Of a DNA stretch of 64,000 bases, positions 8,497 to 15,699 are shown piece after piece. A program made the translations under genes and the position numbers. The notes beneath the pieces were generated by a model, which was given only the letters and a program-made list of their open reading frames with translations, was not told the DNA's origin and did not search any database. This stretch comes from Nitratireductor aquimarinus (GTDB lineage Bacteria > Pseudomonadota > Alphaproteobacteria > Rhizobiales > Rhizobiaceae). The stretch is taken from positions 434,001-498,000 of the forward strand of contig NZ_JAFKDE010000003.1 in assembly GCF_017255295.1 (NCBI RefSeq), in the 5' to 3' direction. How positions within the stretch are numbered: position 1 is the stretch's first letter; each line of letters opens with the position of its first letter.

Positions 8497-8498
8497 CC

Positions 8499-8999
8499 AT
8501 GCTCAAGCTCGACGACCGCGATCTCAAAATCCTCGGTATCCTTCAAAGGGAAGGCCGCATCTCCAAGGCGGCGCTGGCCGAACGGGTGAATCTCACGCCC
8601 GCCCCCTGCTGGGAGCGGCTGAAACGCCTTGAAAAGGCGGGGATCATCACAGGTTACCGCGCCGAAGTGGCGCTGGCGAAGCTCGCCCCGCACATCGCCG
8701 TCTTCATGGCGGCGGAGCTTGCCGGCCACCGCGCCGAAGACTTCCAGCGATTCGAGCGCAGCGTTCAGGAGATCGATGAAATCACCGGTTGCTGGGCTGT
8801 CGGCGGCGGTTTCGACTACATTTTGCAGATCATCGCCCGCGATATCGACACCTATCAGCGTCTGGTCGACCGGCTTCTGGACATGAATGTCGGTCTGGCG
8901 CGCTATTTCACCTACATCGTCACCAAGCCGGTGAAGCAGCCGGGCGCGTTCCCGCTTGGCGTTCTGGTGAACACCGACGATACGACACAGAAGGAATAG
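8499..8999 (+). CDS. doeX: AsnC/Lrp-family regulator of ectoine catabolism
   Basis: A 166-residue feast/famine regulator. The N-terminal helix-turn-helix is ILGILQREGRISKAALAERVNLTPAPCWERLKRLEKAGII, and the C-terminal RAM domain contains VGGGFDYILQIIARDIDTYQRLVDRLL. Lrp/AsnC proteins of this type accompany doeABCD in other bacteria (DoeX, called AsnC in rhizobial eut operons). It is embedded between eutC and doeC in one transcription unit. The likely target is the doeA-eutB control region, and the likely effector is a pathway intermediate such as N-acetyl-diaminobutyrate or diaminobutyrate (inference from the known system). The gap to doeC, 9000-9126, is noncoding. Confidence 0.85.
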   Translation: MLKLDDRDLKILGILQREGRISKAALAERVNLTPAPCWERLKRLEKAGIITGYRAEVALAKLAPHIAVFMAAELAGHRAEDFQRFERSVQEIDEITGCWAVGGGFDYILQIIARDIDTYQRLVDRLLDMNVGLARYFTYIVTKPVKQPGAFPLGVLVNTDDTTQKE

Positions 9000-9126
9000 T
9001 GGGCGCACGGCGCGAAGTTCAGAAGAAACGTTGGCGCGCCATGGCAAGTTCATCAGAAAATTTGGCGGCCCGAACGGCATAATTCCAGTCAATCCAAACA
9101 CTGGAAATCCGCTTGGGAGTGAGCCG

Positions 9127-10611
9127 ATGTCCGCTATTGCAGCCCTTCAGAAAACCGCCCTTTCCGATCTCGCCGATCCGCGCCTTTTCCGCGAATACGC
9201 CTATGCGAACGGTCACTGGATCGCCGCCCCCGGCGACCCGGTCGTGGATGTCTTCAACCCGGCCGATGGCGCGCGGCTCGGCTGCGTCCCGGCACTCGCC
9301 GCCGAACAGGTCGATGAAACCATTGAAGCGGCTCACGCGGCGTTTCCCGGCTGGGCGGCCCTCCTTCCGCAGGAGCGCGCGCAGATCCTGATGCGCTGGT
9401 ACGATTTGATCGTCGCCGCCAAGGAGGACCTCGCTCATCTGATGGTTCTGGAGCAGGGCAAACCCCTTTCTGAAGCGCGTGGCGAGATCGATTACGCCGC
9501 CTCCTTCGTCTCCTTCTACGCCGAGGAAGCAAAGCGCGTTTCGGTCGAAAGCGTTGCCTCACACCTGCCGGGCGCCGACATGCAGGTTTCGCGCGAGCCA
9601 TTGGGCGTTGCAGCCCTCGTCACGCCGTGGAACTTCCCCTCCGCCATGCTCACCCGCAAGGCGGCGGCAGCGCTTGCCGCCGGCTGCACCGTGGTCGCGC
9701 ATCCCTCTTCCGAGACGCCGTTCTCCGCACTCGCCCTTGCCGAGCTGGCCGAGCGCGCTGGCGTTCCGGCAGGCGTCTTCAACGTGCTCACCGGCAAGGC
9801 CGCCGAAGTGGTCGGCGCGATGACCGCCTCAACCCGTGTGCGCGCCGTTTCCTTTACCGGCTCCACCGAGATCGGCCGCCTGCTCTACGCGCAGTCCGCG
9901 CCGACCGTGAAGCGTCTGGTCATGGAGCTTGGCGGCCATGCGCCCTTCATCGCCTTTGCCGATTGCGACCTCGATCACGCGGTCGAGAGCGCCATTTCGG
10001 CCAAGTTCGCCACCTCCGGGCAGGACTGCCTTGCCGCCAACCGCTTCTATATCGAGCGCTCCATCTATGACGCCTTCGTCGCCGCATTCGCCCGCAAGGT
10101 CGAGGAACTGACCGTCGGCAATGGCCTCAGCGATCCCGATATAGGCCCGCTCATCCATGAGCGCGCCGTCGCCAAGCAGACCGAACAGGTCGCCGATGCG
10201 CTCGCAAAAGGCGCGCGTCTGGTAACGGGCGGAAACGTGTCGCGGCACGGCCCCACCTTCTTCGAACCCACGGTTCTGGCCGATGTGCCCGAAAACGCGC
10301 TCATCTTCCGCGAGGAAACGTTTGGGCCGATTGCCGCCTTCACCCCCTTCGATGACGAAGCGGACGTGCTCAAAAAGGCGAACGACACCGAAACCGGCCT
10401 TGCCGCCTATCTGCACACGCAGGACCCGAGCCGCATCGCCCGCCTTTCGCGCGGCCTGGAATTCGGCATGGTCGCGGTCAACCGCACCAAGATCACCGGC
10501 GCGCCCATCCCCTTTGGCGGGGTCAAGCAGGCCGGCCTCGAGCGCGAGGGCTCCCGCCACGGGCTGGAAGCCTTCACCAACATCAAATACGTCTGCCGCA
10601 ACATCGGTTGA
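9127..10611 (+). CDS. doeC: Aldehyde dehydrogenase DoeC (aspartate-semialdehyde to aspartate)
   Basis: A 494-residue NAD(P)-dependent aldehyde dehydrogenase close to succinate-semialdehyde dehydrogenases. The start at 9127 follows GGGAG. Motifs are VTPWNFPSAM for cofactor binding, FTGSTEIGR, the catalytic glutamate in MELGGHAPF and the nucleophilic cysteine in TSGQDCLAANRFY. In the doe pathway it oxidises L-aspartate-beta-semialdehyde, made by the DoeD transaminase, to aspartate. It stands between doeX and doeD, exactly as needed for that role. By sequence alone GabD-like activity is equally possible; a separate gabD-like gene lies at 30379-31836, which favours the specialised role here. Confidence 0.86.
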   Translation: MSAIAALQKTALSDLADPRLFREYAYANGHWIAAPGDPVVDVFNPADGARLGCVPALAAEQVDETIEAAHAAFPGWAALLPQERAQILMRWYDLIVAAKEDLAHLMVLEQGKPLSEARGEIDYAASFVSFYAEEAKRVSVESVASHLPGADMQVSREPLGVAALVTPWNFPSAMLTRKAAAALAAGCTVVAHPSSETPFSALALAELAERAGVPAGVFNVLTGKAAEVVGAMTASTRVRAVSFTGSTEIGRLLYAQSAPTVKRLVMELGGHAPFIAFADCDLDHAVESAISAKFATSGQDCLAANRFYIERSIYDAFVAAFARKVEELTVGNGLSDPDIGPLIHERAVAKQTEQVADALAKGARLVTGGNVSRHGPTFFEPTVLADVPENALIFREETFGPIAAFTPFDDEADVLKKANDTETGLAAYLHTQDPSRIARLSRGLEFGMVAVNRTKITGAPIPFGGVKQAGLEREGSRHGLEAFTNIKYVCRNIG

Positions 10612-10653
10612 GCAGCGCTGACTGACACAGTCTGAGAATAACAGGAGAGTGAC

Positions 10654-12030
10654 ATGCTGTTGAAGAACGACCAACTCGACCAGTGGGACCGCGAGGCCTT
10701 CTTCCATCCCTCGACCCATCTGGCCCAGCATGCGCGCGGCGAAAGCCCCAACCGCATCGTGACCGGCGGCAACGGCGTCTATATCGAGGACCGTGACGGC
10801 AACAGGCTGCTCGACGCCTTTGCCGGCCTCTATTGCGTCAATGTCGGCTATGGCCGCACCGAGATCGCCGACGCCATTGCCGAGCAGGCCAGGGAGCTTG
10901 CCTATTACCACGCCTATGTGGGCCACGGCACGGAAGCCTCGATCACGCTTGCCAAGATGATTGTCGACCGCGCGCCGGAGAACATGTCCAAGGTCTATTT
11001 CGGCCTCGGCGGCTCCGACGCCAACGAAACCAACGTCAAGCTGATCTGGTACTACAACAACATTCTCGGCCGCCCCGAGAAGAAGAAGATCATCTCGCGC
11101 TGGCGCGGCTATCACGGCTCCGGCCTGATGACCGGCTCGCTGACCGGCCTTGAGCTGTTCCACAAGAAGTTCGACCTGCCGCTGGCCCAGGTGGTTCACA
11201 CCGAAGCGCCCTATTACTACCGCCGCCCGGACCTCGCCATGAGCGAGGAGCAGTTCACCGCCCATTGCGTGGCCGAGCTTGAAGCGCTGATCGAGCGCGA
11301 GGGCGCGGACACCATCGCCGCCTTTATCGGCGAGCCTGTGCTCGGCACGGGCGGCATTGTGCCGCCACCGGCCGGATACTGGGCCGCGATCCAGAAAGTG
11401 CTGCGCAAGCACGACATCCTGCTCGTCGCCGACGAGGTGGTGACCGGCTTTGGACGCCTCGGCTCCATGTTCGGCTCCATCCATTACGACATGGAACCCG
11501 ACCTCATCACCATCGCCAAGGGCCTCACCTCGGCCTATGCGCCGCTTTCCGGCTCCATCGTCGGCAAGAAGATGTGGGAAGTGCTTGAGCGCGGCACGGA
11601 CGAATACGGCCCCATCGGCCATGGCTGGACCTATTCGGCCCACCCCATCGGCGCGGCAGCCGGCATCGCCAATCTCGAACTGGTCGACAAGCTCGGCCTC
11701 GTCAAGAATGCCGGCGAGACGGGCGCTTACTTCGTCAACGCCATGCGTGACGCCATCGGCGCACACGCCCATGTCGGCGAAGTGCGCGGCGAAGGCATGC
11801 TCTGTGCAGTCGAGTTCGTGAAAGAGCGTGAGAACCGCCGGTTCTTCGACGCTTCCGAGAAGATCGGCCCGCAGATGGCCGCAGCCCTTCTCGAACAGGG
11901 CGTCATTGGCCGCGCCATGCCGCAGGGCGACATTCTGGGCTTTGCGCCCCCGCTCTGCCTGACGCGCGAAGAAGCCGACCGCATCGTCGATGCGACCGCC
12001 AAGGCCGTGAAGACCGTCTTCAAGGACTGA
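10654..12030 (+). CDS. doeD: L-2,4-diaminobutyrate transaminase (class III)
   Basis: A 458-residue PLP-dependent class III aminotransferase. FGLGGSDANETNVKL is the cofactor phosphate region, VADEVVTGFGRLG carries the PLP-pyridine aspartate, and the Schiff-base lysine is in TIAKGLTSAYAPLSG. It is preceded by AACAGGAGAG. DoeD moves the terminal amino group of diaminobutyrate onto an acceptor to give aspartate-semialdehyde, which DoeC oxidises. It ends the core ectoine genes; a 118-bp noncoding gap follows before the next pair. A second class III enzyme at 52378 is more distant and lies in another context. Confidence 0.87.
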   Translation: MLLKNDQLDQWDREAFFHPSTHLAQHARGESPNRIVTGGNGVYIEDRDGNRLLDAFAGLYCVNVGYGRTEIADAIAEQARELAYYHAYVGHGTEASITLAKMIVDRAPENMSKVYFGLGGSDANETNVKLIWYYNNILGRPEKKKIISRWRGYHGSGLMTGSLTGLELFHKKFDLPLAQVVHTEAPYYYRRPDLAMSEEQFTAHCVAELEALIEREGADTIAAFIGEPVLGTGGIVPPPAGYWAAIQKVLRKHDILLVADEVVTGFGRLGSMFGSIHYDMEPDLITIAKGLTSAYAPLSGSIVGKKMWEVLERGTDEYGPIGHGWTYSAHPIGAAAGIANLELVDKLGLVKNAGETGAYFVNAMRDAIGAHAHVGEVRGEGMLCAVEFVKERENRRFFDASEKIGPQMAAALLEQGVIGRAMPQGDILGFAPPLCLTREEADRIVDATAKAVKTVFKD

Positions 12031-12057
12031 CCCCGAACTTTCGGCGCTTCGGGTCCC

Positions 12058-12106
12058 TGCCCCGGAGCGCCGGTTCACGCTCTCGCCGGGCTTGCCCCGG
12101 AGCGCC
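12058..12106. repeat. 14-bp direct repeat downstream of doeD
   Basis: TGCCCCGGAGCGCC occurs at 12058-12071 and again at 12093-12106 in the gap between doeD and the hydrolase gene. A weak GC hairpin (CCCGAA...TTCGGG, about 12032-12053) precedes it. It may mark a weak transcript end or processing site. Confidence 0.45.
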
Positions 12107-12148
12107 AATTGAGCCATCTCTTTCTCCGCAGTCATCTGGGAGAATTTC

Positions 12149-12844
12149 ATGGCCGATTTCGTTTTTCCGCCCGCCAGCCAGCCCTCCGTCGCCGTAGCCG
12201 GCGAAGAAGCGCGCTTTCCCGTGCGGCGCATCTTCTGCGTGGGGCGCAACTATGCCGCCCACGCCCGCGAAATGGGCCATGAGCCGGAGCGCGAGCCGCC
12301 ATTCTTCTTCACCAAACCCGCTGACGCCGTGGTCGATGCCGACACGGTGATTCCCTATCCCGCACTCACGCAGGATCTGCATCACGAAATCGAGATGGTC
12401 GTCGCCATCGGCAAGGGCGGCAGCAACATCGATCCGGCCCATGCGCTCGACCATGTCTACGGCTATGCGGTGGGGCTCGACCTCACCCGCCGCGACCTGC
12501 AGGCCGAAGCCAAGAAGAAGGGCCGCCCGTGGGACTGGGCCAAGGCGTTCGACCGCTCGTCGCCCTGCGGCCCCATCGTGCCCGTTGCAAAGACCGGCCA
12601 CCCGTCGCAGGGCCGTGTCTGGCTCGCCGTCAATGGCGAAATCCGCCAGGAAGGCGATCTCGACGAGCTGATCTGGCCGGTGGCCGACGTGATCGCGCTG
12701 TGCAGCCAGGCCATGGAGCTGAAGGCCGGCGATCTGATCTACACCGGAACACCTGCCGGCGTCGGCGCGCTTCAGCCGGGCGACCACGTGGAAGGCGGCG
12801 TTGACGGCGTCGGCGAGATCGCCATCACCATTGGCGAGGCCTGA
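12149..12844 (+). CDS. nagK: Fumarylacetoacetate hydrolase-family protein, fumarylpyruvate hydrolase-like
   Basis: A 231-residue FAH-fold hydrolase. The metal site is read from LHHEIEMVVAIGKG (E-x-E) with a downstream aspartate in GYAVGLDLTRRDLQ. RIFCVGRNYAAHAREMG is the typical N-terminal block of the short FAH proteins. The start at 12149 follows GGGAG. The next gene, one base after its stop codon, is a zeta-class glutathione transferase resembling maleylpyruvate isomerase. This matches the nagK-nagL pair of the gentisate pathway, in which maleylpyruvate is isomerised and hydrolysed to fumarate and pyruvate. No gentisate dioxygenase is in the window, so the in vivo substrate is open. It may be co-transcribed with the ectoine genes upstream. 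Confidence 0.78.
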   Translation: MADFVFPPASQPSVAVAGEEARFPVRRIFCVGRNYAAHAREMGHEPEREPPFFFTKPADAVVDADTVIPYPALTQDLHHEIEMVVAIGKGGSNIDPAHALDHVYGYAVGLDLTRRDLQAEAKKKGRPWDWAKAFDRSSPCGPIVPVAKTGHPSQGRVWLAVNGEIRQEGDLDELIWPVADVIALCSQAMELKAGDLIYTGTPAGVGALQPGDHVEGGVDGVGEIAITIGEA

Positions 12845-12845
12845 T

Positions 12846-13496
12846 ATGGGCGAAGTCGTTCTGCACAACTACTTCCGCTCCTCGACCTCCTACCGGGTGC
12901 GCATCGCGCTCGCCATGAAGGGCATCGACTATCGCTACGCCGCGCATCATCTGCGCCACGGCGAACATCGCGGCGAGGCCTATCTGTCGGTCAATCCGCA
13001 GGGCCTCGTGCCCGCACTCGTGTGGAGCGACGGCACGATGATCGCGCAGTCCATGGCGATCATGGAGTTTCTGGACGAGACGGTGCCCGAGCCCCCGCTC
13101 CTGCCTGCCGATGCGCATGGGCGCGCACGGGTTCGCATGCTCTCCCAGATGGTCGCCTGCGAAATCCATCCGGTGAACAATCTGCGCATTCTGAACGCGC
13201 TCAAAGAGCGTTACGGCGCAGACGACGCAGAAATTGGCGCATGGTTCCGCCACTGGGTGAACGCCACGTTCGAACCGCTTGAAAAGATGCTCGCCGAGAG
13301 CCCGCAGACCGGCGTCTTCTGCCATGGCGACGCGCCCGGCATGGCCGATATCTGCCTCGTTGCGCAGGTGGCGAACAACAAGCGCTTCGACGTCGACATG
13401 ACGCCCTATCCCGTCATCCAGCGCATCAACGAGGCCTGCATGGAACTGGAAGCGTTCCGCAAGGCCGCGCCGATGAACCAGCCCGACGCGGAATGA
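12846..13496 (+). CDS. nagL: Zeta-class glutathione transferase, maleylpyruvate/maleylacetoacetate isomerase-like
   Basis: A 216-residue GST. The glutathione-site motif is NYFRSSTSYRVRIAL. It lacks the SSCSxR cysteine of eukaryotic maleylacetoacetate isomerases and so resembles the bacterial maleylpyruvate isomerase NagL. The C-terminal half contains IHPVNNLRIL and the GDAPGMADICLVAQV helix cap. The start at 12846 (MGEVVLHNYF) was chosen over an upstream frame that runs into the FAH gene. It forms a two-gene unit with that hydrolase. The reaction is a glutathione-dependent cis-trans isomerisation of a maleyl keto acid. The exact substrate is inferred from the pair. Confidence 0.8.
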   Translation: MGEVVLHNYFRSSTSYRVRIALAMKGIDYRYAAHHLRHGEHRGEAYLSVNPQGLVPALVWSDGTMIAQSMAIMEFLDETVPEPPLLPADAHGRARVRMLSQMVACEIHPVNNLRILNALKERYGADDAEIGAWFRHWVNATFEPLEKMLAESPQTGVFCHGDAPGMADICLVAQVANNKRFDVDMTPYPVIQRINEACMELEAFRKAAPMNQPDAE

Positions 13497-13505
13497 TTCA
13501 ACCGG

Positions 13506-13528
13506 AAGGCCGGCTCAGCCGGCCTTTT
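13506..13528. terminator. Bidirectional terminator overlapping the end of the MaoC gene
   Basis: AAGGCCGGC-TCA-GCCGGCCTT is a perfect 9-bp stem with a 3-nt loop followed by T residues. It ends the plus-strand eutB-to-isomerase unit and the minus-strand MaoC gene. The loop TCA is the reverse complement of the MaoC stop codon, so one stem arm codes for the last residues of MaoC. Confidence 0.85.
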
Positions 13529-13979
13529 CGTCCAGAATAAGCATGATAATGGTTTCGGCCGCGAGCGCGGGCGTGTCCTCGCCCTCGATCTCCACCTCGC
13601 CGTGATGACGCACGAGAAGCCGGCCCGGAGCCTTTTCCTCGACACCTTTCAGCGTGCTGCGCAGGCGCACGCGGCTGCCAGCCTTCACCGGCGCCAGAAA
13701 GCGCAGCTTGTCGAGGCCGTAATTGATGATCGTGCCCAGATGCACCGGCCACGCGCCACAGTCATAAGACAGGCTTGATAAGAGCGACAGCGTGAGGAAA
13801 CCGTGCGCCACGGGCCTGCCGAACGGGCTTTCGCGCTCCGTGCGCTCGCGATCCACATGGATCCACTGATGGTCATTGGTGCAATCGGCGAAACGGTCGA
13901 TCATCGACTGGTCGACAACCACCCAATCGGAAACGGTCGTGCCGCCGCCGATCTGCGCTTCAAGAACATGTGCGTTCAT
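13515..13979 (-). CDS. MaoC-like (R)-hydratase family protein
   Basis: A 154-residue single hot-dog protein. The R-hydratase active site is visible as DxxxxH in CTNDHQWIHVD followed by SPFGRPVAHGFLTLSL. Such proteins hydrate 2-enoyl-CoA to (R)-3-hydroxyacyl-CoA, often to supply PHB or act in acyl-CoA catabolism. The start at 13979 is preceded by AGGGAAGG at good spacing; the longer frame begins with TTG and lacks a site. It is transcribed alone, convergent with the isomerase gene and sharing its terminator. The precise acyl substrate is unknown. Confidence 0.85.
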   Translation of the reverse strand: MNAHVLEAQIGGGTTVSDWVVVDQSMIDRFADCTNDHQWIHVDRERTERESPFGRPVAHGFLTLSLLSSLSYDCGAWPVHLGTIINYGLDKLRFLAPVKAGSRVRLRSTLKGVEEKAPGRLLVRHHGEVEIEGEDTPALAAETIIMLILDEKAG

Positions 13980-14363
13980 GAGCTGAGCCTTCCCTGTCAA
14001 ATTCTGCAGCAGCGCGGGCGCATCCGACCGGACACAAGAACGCGGCAGAGTAGTCCTTCATTCAGCGGATCGGCTCGCCGCCAGCCCGTGGGCTGCATGC
14101 GGCCGAAACGCCCCTGCGCCCGGTCACACAAAGCAGCCGGGACTGATTGCTTTCACCATTTCAGGCTGGGCACCCATTCCCCTAGCGCCTCGATATTGTG
14201 CAACGCAACATAATTCGCATAAACGCACGTTCAGCGCCCTTGCGCGGACACCCGTTCGCAAGGCACATAAAGTTGATTTGTTTTGTCAGATTTTACCAGA
14301 CTCACTCTGGAATTATTCTAAACAATAAGCCATATTACGGGAACGTTATCTGAAAGGATTGTT
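13980..14363. promoter_or_regulatory. Noncoding region between the maoC-like gene and rirA
   Basis: 384 bp between divergent genes with no supported ORF. The half nearest rirA (from about 14190) becomes AT-rich and contains the Irr-like box at 14306-14322 and the rirA ribosome binding site GAAAGGA near 14350. The part before 14190 is GC-rich and shows no recognisable feature beyond the MaoC start region. Confidence 0.5.
14306..14322. promoter_or_regulatory. Irr-box (ICE)-like operator upstream of rirA
   Basis: TCTGGAATTATTCTAAA consists of a left half-site TCTGGAA (5 of 7 matches to TTTAGAA), a 3-bp spacer and a perfect right half TTCTAAA. This is the layout of the iron-control element bound by Irr in rhizobia. 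It lies about 40 bp before the rirA start. In several Rhizobiales Irr represses rirA under iron limitation, which fits this placement. Assignment is by eye. Confidence 0.55.
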
Positions 14364-14825
14364 ATGCGCTTAACGCGACAAACCAACTACGCCATTCGCA
14401 TCCTCATGTACTGCGCGGCCAATGAAGGTCGTCTGAGCCGCATCTCGGAGATCGCGAAGGCGTATTCGCTCTCCGACCTGTTCCTGTTCAAGATCCTTCA
14501 GCCCCTCGTGGAGAACGGTTTCGTGGAAACCGTGCGCGGCCGCAATGGCGGCGTGCGCCTTGCAAAGCCGGCAGAAGACATCACCCTGTTCGAAGTGGTG
14601 CGCGTGACCGAAGACAATTTCGCCATGGCGGAGTGCTTTGAGAACGACGATGCGGAATGCCCGCTGGTCGATAGCTGCGGCCTGAACGAGGCTCTGCGCA
14701 AGGCGCTCAATGCCTTCTTCGAGGTTCTGGGCAGCTATACGATTCGCGATCTGGCCGATTCCAAGCCCGACATGCGCTTCCGGCTTGGTCTGGACGAGTT
14801 ACCCGAGCGCGCAGCGGCGCGCTAG
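14364..14825 (+). CDS. rirA: Rrf2-family iron-sulfur iron-responsive regulator RirA
   Basis: A 153-residue Rrf2 protein. The N-terminus MRLTRQTNYAIRILMYCAAN and the helix-turn-helix through ETVRGRNGGVRLAKP match rhizobial RirA. The three cysteines that ligate the Fe-S cluster are C91, C99 and C105 in AECFENDDAECPLVDSCGL. With iron, cluster-loaded RirA represses uptake genes; when iron is low the cluster is lost and repression ends. It lies tail-to-tail with the hmu operon, which is a classical RirA target, and an Irr-like box precedes it. NsrR or IscR are less likely given the overall match. Confidence 0.93.
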   Translation: MRLTRQTNYAIRILMYCAANEGRLSRISEIAKAYSLSDLFLFKILQPLVENGFVETVRGRNGGVRLAKPAEDITLFEVVRVTEDNFAMAECFENDDAECPLVDSCGLNEALRKALNAFFEVLGSYTIRDLADSKPDMRFRLGLDELPERAAAR

Positions 14826-14841
14826 AAAAGCGAAATTTGAG

Positions 14842-14880
14842 AAAAAGGACCGCCAGTTTGACGGTCCTTTTCTTTATTTT
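14842..14880. terminator. Bidirectional terminator between rirA and hmuV
   Basis: A GGACCG...CGGTCC stem, extended by A/T pairs on both sides, encloses a 9-nt loop and is followed on the plus strand by TTTTCTTTATTTT. The A-run on its left gives a T-run for minus-strand transcripts, so it can end both rirA and the hmu operon. Confidence 0.85.
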
Positions 14881-14904
14881 GATTCTGCTTTTCCGGCATT
14901 TCTC

Positions 14905-15699
14905 TCAAAGCTGCGCGGATTGCGGCAGGATATAGGGCAATGCGCCCATGGGCGGCACGCCCACCTGTATCCGGCATTCGAACACGTCAGAAATCAGCGT
15001 GTCGTTGAAAACCTCCGCCGGCGTTCCCGTCGCCACCAGTTTTCCGCGATGCATCATGGCCACCCGGTCGGCAAAACGCGCCGTCAGGTTCAGATCATGC
15101 AGCACGGCCAGCACCCCGCCACCGGCCGCTGCAAACTGGGCGGCAATATCCATGATGATGAGCTGATGCTTGATGTCGAGGCTCGACACCGGTTCATCGA
15201 GCAGCAGGTAGCGCGGCTGTCCGTCCAGCACCGGACGCCAGACCTGACAGAGCACACGGGCGAGCTGCACACGCTGCTGCTCGCCGCCTGAAAGCTCCTG
15301 ATAGAACCGCCCTGAAAAGCCGCCGAGATCGACACGCTCAAGCGCGATTTCGGGCAAACGCTCCTGTTCGGCGCGGGTTGTGCCCGAGCGGCCGCTCAAC
15401 AGGCCCAGCTTCACGACTTCGCGGACCTTGTAGGGAAAGGACAGCGCGCTCGCCTGCGGCAGCACGGCCCTGTGCCCCGCCGCCTCCCATGGCTTCATGC
15501 CGTGAAGCGATGCGCCATTGATCCGCACCATTCCCGTGAAAGGCAGATCGCCCGAGATCGCTTTGAGGAAGGTCGTCTTGCCCGATCCGTTGGGGCCGAC
15601 AATGGCCGTCACCTCACCGGGTTTTGCACAAAGCGCCACATCCGAGAGGATCTGCTTGCGCCCCACCCGCACACCAAGATTGCTGACTTCAATCGACAT
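14905..15699 (-). CDS. hmuV: Hemin ABC transporter ATP-binding protein
   Basis: A 264-residue ATPase that powers heme import across the inner membrane. Walker A is GPNGSGKTT, the signature LSGGEQQRVQLARVLCQ and Walker B YLLLDEPVSSLD, all typical of siderophore/heme ATPases. The start at 15699 (MSIEVSNLGVRVG) overlaps the hmuU stop as TGATG, so the two are translationally coupled. It is the last gene of the hmuP-S-T-U-V operon and is followed by a shared terminator. Confidence 0.93.
   Translation of the reverse strand: MSIEVSNLGVRVGRKQILSDVALCAKPGEVTAIVGPNGSGKTTFLKAISGDLPFTGMVRINGASLHGMKPWEAAGHRAVLPQASALSFPYKVREVVKLGLLSGRSGTTRAEQERLPEIALERVDLGGFSGRFYQELSGGEQQRVQLARVLCQVWRPVLDGQPRYLLLDEPVSSLDIKHQLIIMDIAAQFAAAGGGVLAVLHDLNLTARFADRVAMMHRGKLVATGTPAEVFNDTLISDVFECRIQVGVPPMGALPYILPQSAQL

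Noticed and set aside
8499-8999. Housekeeping Lrp as the identity of the AsnC-type gene
   Set aside because: Its position inside the eut/doe operon and its sequence, different from the PutR-type protein at 28058, favour a pathway-specific regulator.
12058-12106. Insertion-sequence or REP element signature downstream of doeD
   Set aside because: Only a 14-bp direct repeat with no terminal inverted repeats or transposase. No mobile element is visible anywhere in the window.
9829-12249. An 806-residue minus-strand frame across doeC, doeD and the FAH gene
   Set aside because: It spans three supported plus-strand genes and carries no domain motifs; it is an antisense artefact of codon bias.
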